Shown here piece after piece: positions 32,924 through 42,510 of a stretch of DNA of 64,000 nt; the stretch's first letter is position 1; each line of letters starts with the position of its first letter. Under the pieces are notes generated by a model that saw only the letters and a program-made list of their open reading frames with translations, was not told the origin of the DNA and searched no databases. The stretch is from the NCBI GenBank assembly GCA_965247225.1, contig CBDFGT010000023.1, positions 1 to 64,000 of the forward strand. Direction: 5' to 3'. Position numbers and translations under genes: made by a program. The stretch comes from CBDFGT01 sp965247225. GTDB taxonomy: Bacteria > Pseudomonadota > Alphaproteobacteria > Rhizobiales > Rhizobiaceae.

Positions 32924-33907
32924 CTATTCCTGCGTGATAGGACGTGACATCAGCGCCTGCACGGCACTGCGCACATCCGTCTGTCCATCAACAATGGCCG
33001 CAACGGCGGCGGTTATCGGCATATCAATCCCAAGCTTTTTCGCAAGACTGCCGGAAACAGAGGCTGCCAGCGCCCCTTCCACCAGATGGCCGGACCTGTC
33101 AGCAACACCCTGACCGAGCGCCAGCCCGTAGCGCAGGTTGCGGCTTTGATGACTGGTGGCCGTCAGGACCAGATCGCCAAGACCGGAAAGGCCCGGAACG
33201 GTTTCGGCCAGCCCGCCCTGCGCCACCACGAACCGGGTCATTTCGGCCAGACCACGGGCAATCAGCGCGGCGCGGGCTGAATCCCCAAGACCTGCGCCTT
33301 CCACAATGCCACAGGCAATCGCCAGAACATTCTTCAATGCGCCCCCCAGTTGCACACCAGTCCGGTCCTGCGAGGCGTAAAGCCGGAAAGTGGGTGTGGA
33401 AAGGGCCTGGGCCAGAAATTCAGCCTCTTCCAGAGTGGCAGCGGCCAGCACCATGGCTGTTGGCAGGCCATTGGCAATATCGGCGGCAAAGCCCGGTCCC
33501 GACAACACAGCCACAGACTGGTCCGGCAGCACATCATCCAGAAGATCGGTCAACAGACGGCCACTGGCCTTGTCCAGCCCTTTGGCACAGATCACCACGA
33601 TCGCCCCGGACTTGAGACAAGGGCCATAAAGCCTTGCCGCCGCCGCCTGCGCCTGGCTCGGCATGGCAAACAGCACAATATCTGCATGAGACAGGCATGC
33701 GATATCCGTGGAAACAGCCAGTGCTTCCGGAAGCCTGATCCCCGGCAGGCAGGCGTCATTCGCATGCGTCAGAAGAATTTGCGCGGCCTGGTCCACGTTG
33801 CGGCAAAAGAGTGTGACCTGCCTTTGCCCGTCCTTCGCCATGACAGCAGCAAGGCCGGTTCCAAAGGCTCCGGCTCCGATGACGACAATGCGGGCAGGAT
33901 CCGTCAT
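32924..33907 (-). CDS. gpsA: Glycerol-3-phosphate dehydrogenase [NAD(P)+]
   Basis: Makes sn-glycerol 3-phosphate from dihydroxyacetone phosphate for phospholipid synthesis. The 327-residue enzyme has the Rossmann motif GAGAFGTGLA, AMPSQAQAAAARL, ICAKGLDKASG, SGPGFAADIANGLPTA, the catalytic Lys in GGALKNVLAIACGI, and GLSGLGDLVLTATS. Start ATG 33907 overlaps the tsaD stop by four bases. Confidence 0.96.
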   Translation of the reverse strand: MTDPARIVVIGAGAFGTGLAAVMAKDGQRQVTLFCRNVDQAAQILLTHANDACLPGIRLPEALAVSTDIACLSHADIVLFAMPSQAQAAAARLYGPCLKSGAIVVICAKGLDKASGRLLTDLLDDVLPDQSVAVLSGPGFAADIANGLPTAMVLAAATLEEAEFLAQALSTPTFRLYASQDRTGVQLGGALKNVLAIACGIVEGAGLGDSARAALIARGLAEMTRFVVAQGGLAETVPGLSGLGDLVLTATSHQSRNLRYGLALGQGVADRSGHLVEGALAASVSGSLAKKLGIDMPITAAVAAIVDGQTDVRSAVQALMSRPITQE

Positions 33908-35001
33908 GACTTTGCTCCCCTTCGACCATGGCCGATCAAGGCTGCGGCCTGCGCATCGAGCGGCCAGCGCGACCGTGGCGCCACATCCATGGTATCAAAC
34001 GGCAAACCGGCATCAAAACGCTCCAGCCCGGCCCAGGCAATCATCGCGGCATTGTCGGTGCACAGCGCCAAGGGCGGCGCAATGAAGGAAAACCCGTGCT
34101 TTGCACACAGGTTCAAAAGCGTTTCACGCAAAACCTGATTGGCAGCCACACCACCCGCCACAACCAGACTGGGCCGGGCAACAGTCCGGCCAAACTGTTG
34201 CGAAAACCGCTGCAATCCGCGACCGATCCGCTCCTGCAGGACGCGCGAAACCGCAAACTGGAACGAGGCACAGATATCGGCAATGTCGCGGTCTGAAACC
34301 GGTGCAATATCCTGGGCTGCCTGCCTGACGGCGGTCTTGAGGCCGGAGAAGGAAAAATCCAGCCTGGTCTCGCCAACCATCGGACGCGGGAAAGAGAACC
34401 GGGTCTGATCACCCTGCCTGGCCGCTTTTTCAACGGCAGGCCCGCCTGGATAGGGCAGGCCCAGCAATTTGGCAGTCTTGTCGAAAGCCTCGCCCAGCGC
34501 GTCATCAATGGTCGTACCCCAGCGCTCGTAGTCACCTACGCCACGCACCAGTATCAGCTGCGTATGACCGCCGGAAACCAGAAGCATAAGGTAGGGAAAG
34601 GCCAGATTGTCGGTGAGCCGCGCCGTCAGCGCATGGCCTTCGAGATGATTGACCGCATAGAGCGGCTTGTCTGCGGCCATGGCAATGGCCTTTGCCGTCA
34701 TCAGGCCCACAATGAGCCCGCCGATCAGCCCGGGACCAGATGTCGCAGCAATGGCGTCCATGTCTGACAGTTTCAACCCGGCCCGTTGCAGCGATTCCAC
34801 AATCAGGCTGTCGAGCGCATCCACATGGGCGCGGGCGGCAATCTCCGGAACCACGCCGCCATAAGGGCTGTGTGCATCCATCTGGCTCAGCACGACATCG
34901 CTCAGGATCATGCCCGTTCCATCCGGCATGCGGCGCACAACGGCCGCTGCCGTCTCGTCGCAACTGGTTTCAATGCCAAGGATTGTTGAATGGGGCCGCA
35001 T
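33904..35001 (-). CDS. tsaD: tRNA N6-threonylcarbamoyladenosine synthase TsaD
   Basis: Transfers the threonylcarbamoyl group to A37 of ANN-decoding tRNAs, with TsaB, TsaC and TsaE. At 365 residues it has the family's ILGIETSCDETAAAVV, HSPYGGVVPEIAAR, TSGPGLIGGLIVG, the metal-binding HLEGHALT and the second metal/ATP site SGGHTQL, and the C-terminal CTDNAAMIAWAG. First gene of the leftward tsaD-gpsA-YciI-EVE-methyltransferase unit, divergent from hemC with a 75-bp shared promoter gap. Confidence 0.97.
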   Translation of the reverse strand: MRPHSTILGIETSCDETAAAVVRRMPDGTGMILSDVVLSQMDAHSPYGGVVPEIAARAHVDALDSLIVESLQRAGLKLSDMDAIAATSGPGLIGGLIVGLMTAKAIAMAADKPLYAVNHLEGHALTARLTDNLAFPYLMLLVSGGHTQLILVRGVGDYERWGTTIDDALGEAFDKTAKLLGLPYPGGPAVEKAARQGDQTRFSFPRPMVGETRLDFSFSGLKTAVRQAAQDIAPVSDRDIADICASFQFAVSRVLQERIGRGLQRFSQQFGRTVARPSLVVAGGVAANQVLRETLLNLCAKHGFSFIAPPLALCTDNAAMIAWAGLERFDAGLPFDTMDVAPRSRWPLDAQAAALIGHGRRGAKS

Positions 35002-35076
35002 GGATTTCCGTGGTTTAAATTGCGATTATTGCCAAACCGGTTTACGAGAAACTCCGGTAACAACGGATGACAGCGG

Positions 35077-36006
35077 ATGCAATCAAAACCTTATCGAATC
35101 GGAACACGCGGCAGCCCTTTGGCGCTGGTTCAGGCCCATGAGACACGCGACAGGCTGATGGCGGCCCATAATCTGCCGGAAGAGATGTTTGAAATCGTGG
35201 TCATGTCGACCAGGGGCGACCGTATTACCGACCGTCCGCTCGCCGAAATCGGCGGCAAGGGCCTGTTTACCGAGGAACTTGAGGCAAAACTGTTGTCGGG
35301 CGAACTCGATTTTGCCGTTCATAGCACCAAGGACATGCCGACGAAGCTCCCGGACGGGCTTTTTCTTTCGGCCTGTCTCCCGCGCGAGGATGTGCGCGAT
35401 GCCTTCATAGGCCGGACTGCTGCAAAGCTTTTGGACCTGCCGCAGGGTGCCACCATCGGCTCATCCTCGCTGCGCAGGCAGGCGCTCATCAAGCGATTGC
35501 GACCCGATATCCATGTCATCACCTTTCGCGGTCTTGTGGACACCCGTCTGCGCAAGCTGAACGAAGGCGAGGTTGATGCCACGCTTCTGGCCTTTGCAGG
35601 GCTCAGGCGGCTCGGCAAGGACGATGTTCCCACCGAACTTCTCGATCCGGTTGCCTTCCCGCCCGCACCGGGCCAGGGCGCGATCTGTATTGAATCGCGG
35701 ATCACCGACACAAGGATCACGGATTTCCTGTCTGCCATCAACCATCAACCAACCTTTATTGCCAGCACCTGCGAACGCGCTTTTCTGGCCGCCCTGGATG
35801 GCTCCTGCAAAACACCCATAGCAGGCTATGCAACAACGGATGGCGAGATGCTGACATTTTCCGGGATGATCCTGACCCCCGACGGCAGCCAAACCCATTC
35901 CATAGCCTGCGATGGACAGGCAGGCCAGGCCCGGCATCTGGGACAAAAGGCAGGCGAAGAGATCCGCGCCAGGGCCGGGTCTTCATTCTTTGCCTCCTGG
36001 AGCTGA
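35077..36006 (+). CDS. hemC: Porphobilinogen deaminase (hydroxymethylbilane synthase)
   Basis: Condenses four porphobilinogen units into hydroxymethylbilane. The 309-residue enzyme has RIGTRGSPLALVQA, STRGDRI, IGGKGLFTEELE, DFAVHSTKDMPT, GSSSLRRQA, FRGLVDTRLRKL and the dipyrromethane cofactor Cys in LDGSCKTPIAGYA. Followed three bases later by hemD. Confidence 0.97.
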   Translation: MQSKPYRIGTRGSPLALVQAHETRDRLMAAHNLPEEMFEIVVMSTRGDRITDRPLAEIGGKGLFTEELEAKLLSGELDFAVHSTKDMPTKLPDGLFLSACLPREDVRDAFIGRTAAKLLDLPQGATIGSSSLRRQALIKRLRPDIHVITFRGLVDTRLRKLNEGEVDATLLAFAGLRRLGKDDVPTELLDPVAFPPAPGQGAICIESRITDTRITDFLSAINHQPTFIASTCERAFLAALDGSCKTPIAGYATTDGEMLTFSGMILTPDGSQTHSIACDGQAGQARHLGQKAGEEIRARAGSSFFASWS

Positions 36007-36009
36007 GAC

Positions 36010-36726
36010 ATGCGCATCTTGGTCACAAGACCAGAAGCCGCCGGTGAGCGCACCGCCGCACGCCTTGCAGGTTTGGGACATGAGGCCATTCTCCTGCCAC
36101 TCTCGATAGCCGTCAACACTCCGGAAAACGCACGTCAGGCGCTGGAACGCGGACCTTCCTGCCTTGCCATCACCAGCGCGGAAACAATCAATACATTGGC
36201 GATGCTGGGAGAAAGCCTGAGACCATTCCTCGACATTCCTGTCTTTGCGGTCGGCAGCGCCACCGCACAGGCCGCCCGCGAGAAAGGTTTTGCAAAGGTG
36301 CACTCCGCTGACGGCACGGCAGAAGATCTGGCAGCATGCCTTGTCAGCGCCAAAGCCGCACGTGAAGGCCATGTTCTCTATCTCGCAGGCTATCCGCGCA
36401 GCGACCGGCTTGAAACAACGCTGCGGCACCATGGCATAGGCGTCAAGACCGCTGAATGCTATCAGATGCAGCCCATCCACTATACAGATCAAGACCTGCA
36501 ACGCCGCTTTGGAACCATGATGCCCGACGTGATTTTGCTCTATTCACGCGAAACGGCGCTGCTGTTTTTTGGTCTCCCATCCTTTGCCGGGACATATGAC
36601 AGCCTAAAAGACAGCGCCATACTCTGCCTTAGCCGCAATGTTGCCGCCGTGGTGCCGCAGGAACTCAAACCCGGAATAAAAATCGCTGACCGGCCGAACG
36701 AACCGGCCTTGTTTGCGTTGCTATGA
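36010..36726 (+). CDS. hemD: Uroporphyrinogen-III synthase
   Basis: Cyclises hydroxymethylbilane to uroporphyrinogen III. The 238-residue protein is divergent as usual for this family but shows MRILVTRPEAAGERTAARL, LAITSAETINTL, VFAVGSATAQAAREKGF, LYLAGYPRSDRLE and VILLYSRETALLFF. The position directly after hemC and before a mitofilin-like gene and hemY supports the call. Confidence 0.92.
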   Translation: MRILVTRPEAAGERTAARLAGLGHEAILLPLSIAVNTPENARQALERGPSCLAITSAETINTLAMLGESLRPFLDIPVFAVGSATAQAAREKGFAKVHSADGTAEDLAACLVSAKAAREGHVLYLAGYPRSDRLETTLRHHGIGVKTAECYQMQPIHYTDQDLQRRFGTMMPDVILLYSRETALLFFGLPSFAGTYDSLKDSAILCLSRNVAAVVPQELKPGIKIADRPNEPALFALL

Positions 36727-36816
36727 CAGATGTCCGCCTAAAGATTTTTGAATAGGGGCTTTCGTTCAGCAAAATCCCTGACTACGGTAGACACAAGAAG
36801 ACAGAAAGAGGCCACC

Positions 36817-38001
36817 ATGGTTCAGGGACATCCACCATCGCACTCAAAACCATCTCAAACCGGGATGACCATTGATCTGGAAGCCGAAAGGATCAAGCCT
36901 TCGGAGCCTGAAACAGGTGATGCCGTTGCCGCCGAAGAGCAGGATTTTGCCTCGGAAGAACCGACAACAGCCCAAAGTGATGCCAAGACGGCTGACGGAC
37001 CAGGCCAGCCGGAGCCTGTGAGAGAACACCCCGGGACCAGTGCGCCAAAGCCCGCCGCAGCACAGGGCAGCAGCCTTGGTGCTATTTCCGCCGGTATTTT
37101 CGGTGGTCTGGTGGCGCTGGCGGGTGCCGGAAGCATGCAATATGCAGGCTATCTGCCAGCCCTTGGTCCACAGGTTGCCACCATCACGAGCGAACCTGCG
37201 GCAGACTACGCCGCCGGTATTGCGGCCCTGACAGCCCGGCTGGATGCCTTGCCCGCCGCAGCACAGAGCACGGCACCGGTTGATCTGGCTCCGCTGGAAG
37301 CCCGTATCGCAGCCCTTGAATCCTCCGTGGCAGGTCTCGCTGCGTCAGGCACGTCCGGCAACACGGAAACACAGGCGACGATCAAGGGGCTGGAAGCCAG
37401 GATCGCCAGCCTTTCATCCAGCCTGTCTTCTGTGTCGACGGGTCTCAGCGAGGCACAGCAAAAGCTGGAAGCCCCGAAGGAAGAGATCAATGTCGCCCGC
37501 ACCATTGCGGCCTCCGCACTGAAAACCGGCATTGATCGCGGCGGAGCCTTTGTCAGCGAATTGCAAACCCTTGCAGGCGTTACCCCCGATGATCCGAACC
37601 TGAAAAAGCTCGAAACCTATGCACAGGCCGGAGTCCTGTCGCGTGCCGGTCTGGTGGCCGCATTCCCGTCCGTAGCGGATACCATCTTTGCTGCCATCAA
37701 TGCACCGGCCGAAGGCGCATCGCTGACCGACCGTCTGGTCAACAGCGCCATGTCACTGGTCACGGTTCGCCCTGTGGGTCAGGTCGACGGTGATGGCCCG
37801 GAAGCGGTGATGGCCCGCATCGAGGCGAATTTGCAGAATGGCGACCTGAAAGCCGCAGAAGTGGAATGGAACAACCTGCCAGATGCAGGCAAGGCCGCAG
37901 GACGTGATTTCAAGGCGAAGCTCGACACACGTATCATCGTTGAAAGCCTGATGACCGCCGTCATGACCGATGCCGTAACCGTGCAGAAAGTGCAGCCATG
38001 A
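36817..38001 (+). CDS. Mitofilin-like inner-membrane protein
   Basis: A 394-residue protein with an acidic, Pro-rich cytoplasmic N-terminus, one transmembrane helix (about residues 83-105, GAISAGIFGGLVALAGAGSM), a coiled-coil region with repeated Ala/Leu/Ser spacing (about 125-230), and a C-terminal domain (DDPNLKKLETYAQAGV, FPSVADTIFAA, EWNNLPDAGKAAGRDF). This is the alphaproteobacterial relative of Mic60 that lies beside hem genes (established from comparative genomics). ATG 36817 follows AAAGAGG. Overlaps hemY by four bases. Confidence 0.88.
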   Translation: MVQGHPPSHSKPSQTGMTIDLEAERIKPSEPETGDAVAAEEQDFASEEPTTAQSDAKTADGPGQPEPVREHPGTSAPKPAAAQGSSLGAISAGIFGGLVALAGAGSMQYAGYLPALGPQVATITSEPAADYAAGIAALTARLDALPAAAQSTAPVDLAPLEARIAALESSVAGLAASGTSGNTETQATIKGLEARIASLSSSLSSVSTGLSEAQQKLEAPKEEINVARTIAASALKTGIDRGGAFVSELQTLAGVTPDDPNLKKLETYAQAGVLSRAGLVAAFPSVADTIFAAINAPAEGASLTDRLVNSAMSLVTVRPVGQVDGDGPEAVMARIEANLQNGDLKAAEVEWNNLPDAGKAAGRDFKAKLDTRIIVESLMTAVMTDAVTVQKVQP

Positions 38002-39593
38002 TCCGTATCCTGTTTTATGTTCTTGTGATTCTGGCGCTGGCGAGCGGATTTTCATGGCTGGCAGAGCGCCCGGGTGAACTGTCGGTGCTCTGGCAGGGAC
38101 AGTTGATCAAGATGAGCCTGATGGTGGCCGCCACCCTGCTGGTCACGCTGGTTGCACTCATCATGTTTGTCTGGTGGCTTGTGCGCACCATCTGGACCTC
38201 ACCGCAATCCATCACCCGTTATTTTCGCGCCCGCAAGAGGGATCGTGGCTATCAGGCCCTTTCCACCGGCCTCATTGCGGCCGGCGCCGGCAATGCCGCC
38301 CTTGCCCGCAAGATGAATGCCCGGGCAAGGGATCTGCTGCGCTCCGATCAGGAGCCGCTGATCCATCTGCTGGAAGCACAGGCCAGTCTGATTGAGGGTC
38401 GTCACGACGAAGCAAGGCTGAAATTTGAAGCCATGGCCGAAGATCCCGAAACCCGCGAGCTGGGCCTGCGCGGCCTCTACCTGGAGGCAAAACGGCAGGG
38501 CGCCGACGAAGCCGCCCGCCAATATGCCGGACGCGCGGTCGAAAAAGCTCCACAGCTGACGTGGGCCGTGGAAGCCACGCTCGAACACCTGACCAGAGCC
38601 GGTCATTATGACGATGCCATCCGCCTGCTCGAACAAAGCCGTCTGGCCGGTGCGATCGGCAAGAAGGAAGCCGATCAGTCCAAGGCTGTTTTGCTGACGG
38701 CACGGGCAGCAGCCAGGCTGGATGCGGATGTGAAGGGGGCGAGAGAGGATGCGCTGATGGCATTGCGTATCGACGAATACCTGGTTCCGGCGGGTGTCAT
38801 TGCTGCAAAGGCCCTGTTTCGCGAAGGCAACCTGCGCAAGGGGGCAGCCACACTGGAACACATCTGGAAACATGTTCAACACCCGGATATCGCCCGGACA
38901 TTTGTGCGTGCCCGCTCCGGTGATTCCGCCGCTGACCGGATGAAACGCGCCGGGCGGCTCGACAGCATGCGTCCCAACAATGCCATAGCCCTGGCCTGCA
39001 TGGCAGAAGCAGCGCTCGACATGCGAGATTTTGCCCTTGCCCGCCAAAAGGCGGAGGCCAGCGCCCGCATGAGCCCCAATGCCTCTGCCTTTTTGCTTCT
39101 GGCGGATATTGAAGAGGCCGAAACCGGTGATCAGGGGCGTATTCGCCACTGGCTGGCTCTCGCCCGCAAGGCACCGCGGGATGCTGCCTGGGTGGCTGAC
39201 GGTTATGTGTCACAAACCTGGCTGCCAGTATCGCCCGTAACCGGACGGATCGGCGCTTTTGAATGGAAAGTCCCCTTTGCAGAAATTGATGGTCCGGTGG
39301 TTGATGCCGCGATCAGCGATCTCGATGATGCCTTTCTGAGCCTGCCTCCGGTCAGCGAACATGCAGCACCGGCTGCAAGAGACCCGGGCTCCCCTGTTGA
39401 CGTGGTTGCAGAGTCTGAAATTCCGCCAGCGTCAGCTATCGAAACCAGACCTGTGATCGATCCGGCTCCGGCTGTTGCCACTGCGGCTGCGGCCCCCGCG
39501 CCACCGCCGCAACCCTTCTTCGGCCACGCACCGGATGATCCGGGCGTGCGCAGCGCACAGACAGAACCAAAGTCAAAATTCCGTTTGTTTTAA
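37998..39593 (+). CDS. hemY: HemY-type membrane protein with TPR repeats
   Basis: A 531-residue protein with two N-terminal transmembrane helices (about 4-21 and 40-62), the HemY_N signature ERPGELSVLWQGQLIKMSL, a TPR-like helical region (about 85-375), and a Pro/Ala-rich C-terminal tail that ends SKFRLF. In this lineage HemY names the hemCD-linked TPR protein, not protoporphyrinogen oxidase; its precise role is unknown. ATGA overlap with the mitofilin-like gene. Confidence 0.9.
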   Translation: MIRILFYVLVILALASGFSWLAERPGELSVLWQGQLIKMSLMVAATLLVTLVALIMFVWWLVRTIWTSPQSITRYFRARKRDRGYQALSTGLIAAGAGNAALARKMNARARDLLRSDQEPLIHLLEAQASLIEGRHDEARLKFEAMAEDPETRELGLRGLYLEAKRQGADEAARQYAGRAVEKAPQLTWAVEATLEHLTRAGHYDDAIRLLEQSRLAGAIGKKEADQSKAVLLTARAAARLDADVKGAREDALMALRIDEYLVPAGVIAAKALFREGNLRKGAATLEHIWKHVQHPDIARTFVRARSGDSAADRMKRAGRLDSMRPNNAIALACMAEAALDMRDFALARQKAEASARMSPNASAFLLLADIEEAETGDQGRIRHWLALARKAPRDAAWVADGYVSQTWLPVSPVTGRIGAFEWKVPFAEIDGPVVDAAISDLDDAFLSLPPVSEHAAPAARDPGSPVDVVAESEIPPASAIETRPVIDPAPAVATAAAAPAPPPQPFFGHAPDDPGVRSAQTEPKSKFRLF

Positions 39594-39606
39594 AAAGTAG
39601 CCGCCC

Positions 39607-40101
39607 ATGTTTGAAAATTTCATGACGTTTTTGACCGGCTTTGCCGGATCGGCCCAGAAGGGCGGCCTTGATATGGACAACCCGCGTGTCGCCGTCATTG
39701 CCCTGTGCTTGCAGGTCATGGATGCCGATGGAACGGTTTCTCCGCAGGAACGCGAGACCCTCGAATCGCTCATCAAGGACCATTATGAAATCAATGATGC
39801 AGAATTCCGTCTGCTTCTGGCAGCAGGTGAAAATGCCGAAAAGGCTGCTGTTGATTTTTTCCACTTCACGTCCATTCTCAAACGTGCACTGGATGAAGAG
39901 CAAAAGGCCGAACTGATCGGGATCCTTTGGGATCTGGTCTATTCCGACGGCAAGCGCAGCGAACTGGAAGATTCTGTCATCTGGCGCATTTCTGAACTTC
40001 TGGGCGTCGATGGCCGCATCCGCATCATCAAACGGCAGGAGGCAGAAGCCAGACATGCAGATTCCCTCTGGGAGGCCGGAGATTCCCAGCAGGATGCCTA
40101 G
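39607..40101 (+). CDS. TerB family protein
   Basis: A 164-residue helical protein. RVAVIALCLQVMDADGTVSPQE, followed by FHFTSILKRALDEEQKAELIGILWDLVYSDGK and EDSVIWRISELLGV, is the TerB/DjlA-like pattern with acidic metal-binding Asp-x-Asp residues. TerB family proteins are linked to tellurite resistance or stress, but chromosomal single copies like this have no assigned role. Thirteen bases after hemY. Confidence 0.88.
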   Translation: MFENFMTFLTGFAGSAQKGGLDMDNPRVAVIALCLQVMDADGTVSPQERETLESLIKDHYEINDAEFRLLLAAGENAEKAAVDFFHFTSILKRALDEEQKAELIGILWDLVYSDGKRSELEDSVIWRISELLGVDGRIRIIKRQEAEARHADSLWEAGDSQQDA

Positions 40102-40822
40102 ACCAGGAACGCCACCGGGAAAACCGCCGGTTCTGATTGTCCTGCACCAGGAAACATCAAGCCCGGGCCGGGTAGGGCAATTGCTTGTCGAAAAGGGTTA
40201 TTCCCTCGACATTCGCCGCCCGGTACTGGGCGATCCCCTGCCGCCAACACTGACAAGCCATGCCGGTGCCGTTGTTTTCGGTGGACCGATGAGCGCCAAT
40301 GACAATGATGATTTCATCAAACGTGAAATTGACTGGCTTTCCGTTCCCCTTGCCGAAGAAAAGCCCTGTCTCGGCATCTGTCTGGGCGCACAGATGCTGG
40401 TGCGCCATCTCGGCGGCAGGGTTGCGGCAAAGGACGGCGATATCACCGAAATCGGCTGGTATCCCATTGCCCCGACAGAGGATGGCCGCAAGCTGATGGA
40501 CTGGCCGGAAATGGTCTATCATTTTCACCGCGAGGGCTTTGATCTGCCATCCGGTGCCACGCTGATGGCAAAGGGGGATGCCTATGAGAACCAGGCGTTC
40601 CGCTATGGAACAAAGGCATGGGGCCTGCAGTTTCACGCAGAGCTGACCCGCGCCATGATGCAGCGATGGGTGGTCAAGGGTGCGCACCGCTTTGATATGC
40701 CCAATGCGCAGCCTGGCAAGGCCCATCTGGACGGACGCCTGATGCATGACAGTGCCCTCAGGGCGTGGCTCGGCATGTTTCTCGATCTGGTCTTTGACGA
40801 CCCTTGCGGAAAACAGGGCTGA
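40094..40822 (+). CDS. Glutamine amidotransferase class I-like protein
   Basis: A 242-residue GATase-1 domain. The nucleophilic Cys is in CLGICLGAQML, the catalytic His and Glu in GLQFHAELT, and GGPMSAND is also family-typical. Homologues are annotated GMP synthase-like glutamine amidotransferase; the acceptor is unknown. ATG 40094 overlaps the TerB stop by eight bases and gives the usual start (MPRPGTPPG); ATG 40055 has a stronger AGGAGG site and is the alternative. Convergent with the MFS gene. Confidence 0.88.
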   Translation: MPRPGTPPGKPPVLIVLHQETSSPGRVGQLLVEKGYSLDIRRPVLGDPLPPTLTSHAGAVVFGGPMSANDNDDFIKREIDWLSVPLAEEKPCLGICLGAQMLVRHLGGRVAAKDGDITEIGWYPIAPTEDGRKLMDWPEMVYHFHREGFDLPSGATLMAKGDAYENQAFRYGTKAWGLQFHAELTRAMMQRWVVKGAHRFDMPNAQPGKAHLDGRLMHDSALRAWLGMFLDLVFDDPCGKQG

Positions 40823-40845
40823 TCACAATTTTCAGAAACGGTTTG

Positions 40846-42084
40846 TCAAGAACGGTCCGGCAGGTCCAGCGTATCGATCTTGCGCAATTGCGGGAACCCG
40901 AAAGCCCAGATCACCGCAACAGCGAGCGTTCCGATCCCGCCAATGACCACAGCCGGTACAGCACCGATCAGATGCGCCATGGTTCCGGCGCGAAACTCGC
41001 CCAGCTCGTTTGATGCACCGACAAACACCATATTGACAGCATTGACACGACCGCGAACCTCGTCCGGCGTCCACAGTGCGATCAGCGTTTCACGAACATA
41101 GACCGAAATCATGTCAGACGCCCCCATGATGACCAGCGCAAGGATCGAGAGCCATGGCGTGGCCGACAGGCCGAACAGGATCGTACCGCAGCCAAACAGG
41201 GCGACACCGGCAAACATGAACAGACCGGAATGATGGCGGATCGGATACCAGGCCAGAACCATGGCCATACCAATGCCGCCGACGCCGGGCGCTGCCCGCA
41301 GCATGCCAAGCCCCCAGGGCCCAAGCGTGAGGATATCCCGCGCGAAAATCGGCATCAACGCGATAGCACCACCCAGCAATACGGCAAAGAGATCAAGGGA
41401 AATCGCCCCCAGAACCACTTTCTCACCACGGATAAACTTGAAACCGGCAAGGATAGAGGCCCAGTCGCGCACTTCTGAAACCGTGCGCTGACCGGGCTTG
41501 GGAATGAAAAAAACCATGACGACGGCGGCAATCATAAAGGCAAGCGCCACAGAATAGGTGATGACCGGACCCAGACCATAAAGCAGACCGCCCGTAACCG
41601 GCCCCAGGATAGAGGCCAGTTGCCATGACGATGAATTCCACGCAAAGGAATTGGCAAGATCCTCTTTCGGCACCAGATTGGGGGCAAGCGACTGTACGGC
41701 AGGCCCCAGAAAGGCACGTTCGATACCAAACACCACGAGAATGGCAAAGACCGGCAGGGGTGCAAACGTGCCGCTGACCGTCAGCGCCAGAAGACCGGCG
41801 CAGCAACCCGCGCTCATCATCAGGCAGATGGCCATGATCATCCGGCGATTATACCTGTCAACAACAGACCCGGTGACCAGAATCAGCAGAAGGGACGGAA
41901 GGAACTGCAACAGGCCGATCATACCCAGATAGAGCGCATTGCCGGTCAGGTCATAAATCTGCCAGCCGACAGCGACAGAGATAATCTGGATGCTGAAACC
42001 GGACAGCAGCCGCGCCAGAAAATACAGAAGATAGGAGCGATGCTTGAAGGCTGCGAAACGCTGGCCCGGCTGTGTCGGTGTCAT
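40846..42084 (-). CDS. MFS transporter (EntS-like)
   Basis: A 412-residue inner-membrane protein with about twelve hydrophobic segments. The beginning RFAAFKHRSYLLYFLARLLS and QIISVAVGWQIYDLTGN matches the MFS_3/enterobactin-exporter group, followed by the loop-2/3 motif GSVVDRYNRRMIM. Substrate unknown; the group exports siderophores or drugs. ATG 42084 after AAAAGG; the long open frame upstream to 42528 is not protein-like. Confidence 0.9.
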   Translation of the reverse strand: MTPTQPGQRFAAFKHRSYLLYFLARLLSGFSIQIISVAVGWQIYDLTGNALYLGMIGLLQFLPSLLLILVTGSVVDRYNRRMIMAICLMMSAGCCAGLLALTVSGTFAPLPVFAILVVFGIERAFLGPAVQSLAPNLVPKEDLANSFAWNSSSWQLASILGPVTGGLLYGLGPVITYSVALAFMIAAVVMVFFIPKPGQRTVSEVRDWASILAGFKFIRGEKVVLGAISLDLFAVLLGGAIALMPIFARDILTLGPWGLGMLRAAPGVGGIGMAMVLAWYPIRHHSGLFMFAGVALFGCGTILFGLSATPWLSILALVIMGASDMISVYVRETLIALWTPDEVRGRVNAVNMVFVGASNELGEFRAGTMAHLIGAVPAVVIGGIGTLAVAVIWAFGFPQLRKIDTLDLPDRS

Positions 42085-42219
42085 GGGGAAAACCTTTTGA
42101 CGCGCAGGTGGCCTTTGGGGCACCGCCGTTAAACATGTTTTGAAGATCGAAGATGAGTTGGTCTTGCCCGTTTCATCGTCAATGTCTACATGTCTGTCAA
42201 CAACGAAATGGAGACTGCC

Positions 42220-42510
42220 ATGCTTGCTGTACTCAATACGATTATCTACGCTCTTGATATATACAAATGGATATTGATCGCCAGTGCGATTTTTTCCTGG
42301 CTTTACGCCTTCAATGTCATCAATTCCGGCAACCAGTTTGTCAATGGTATCGGCCGTTTCCTCTATCAGGTCACCGAGCCGGTTTTGAAGCCGGTCCGCA
42401 GATTGCTGCCGGATCTGGGCGGTGTCGATATTTCGCCGATCATCGTTTTCATCATTATCTTCTTTATCCAGCAACTGATCATCACCACCATTGCACCAAT
42501 GGTCCTGTGA
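42220..42510 (+). CDS. YggT family membrane protein
   Basis: A 96-residue protein with two hydrophobic segments. ILIASAIFSWLYAFNVINSGNQFV and the LYQVTEPVLKPVRRLLPDLGGVDISPI loop are YggT signatures. ATG 42220 has GGAG seven bases upstream and gives the usual MLAVLNT start. In other bacteria YggT is linked to osmotic or potassium handling and cell-division clusters. Its stop overlaps the next gene's GTG start. Confidence 0.93.
   Translation: MLAVLNTIIYALDIYKWILIASAIFSWLYAFNVINSGNQFVNGIGRFLYQVTEPVLKPVRRLLPDLGGVDISPIIVFIIIFFIQQLIITTIAPMVL

Noticed and set aside
39607..40101. TerB gene as part of a tellurite-resistance or Ter defence cluster
   Set aside because: No terC, terD or other ter genes are nearby; it follows hemY directly as a single gene.
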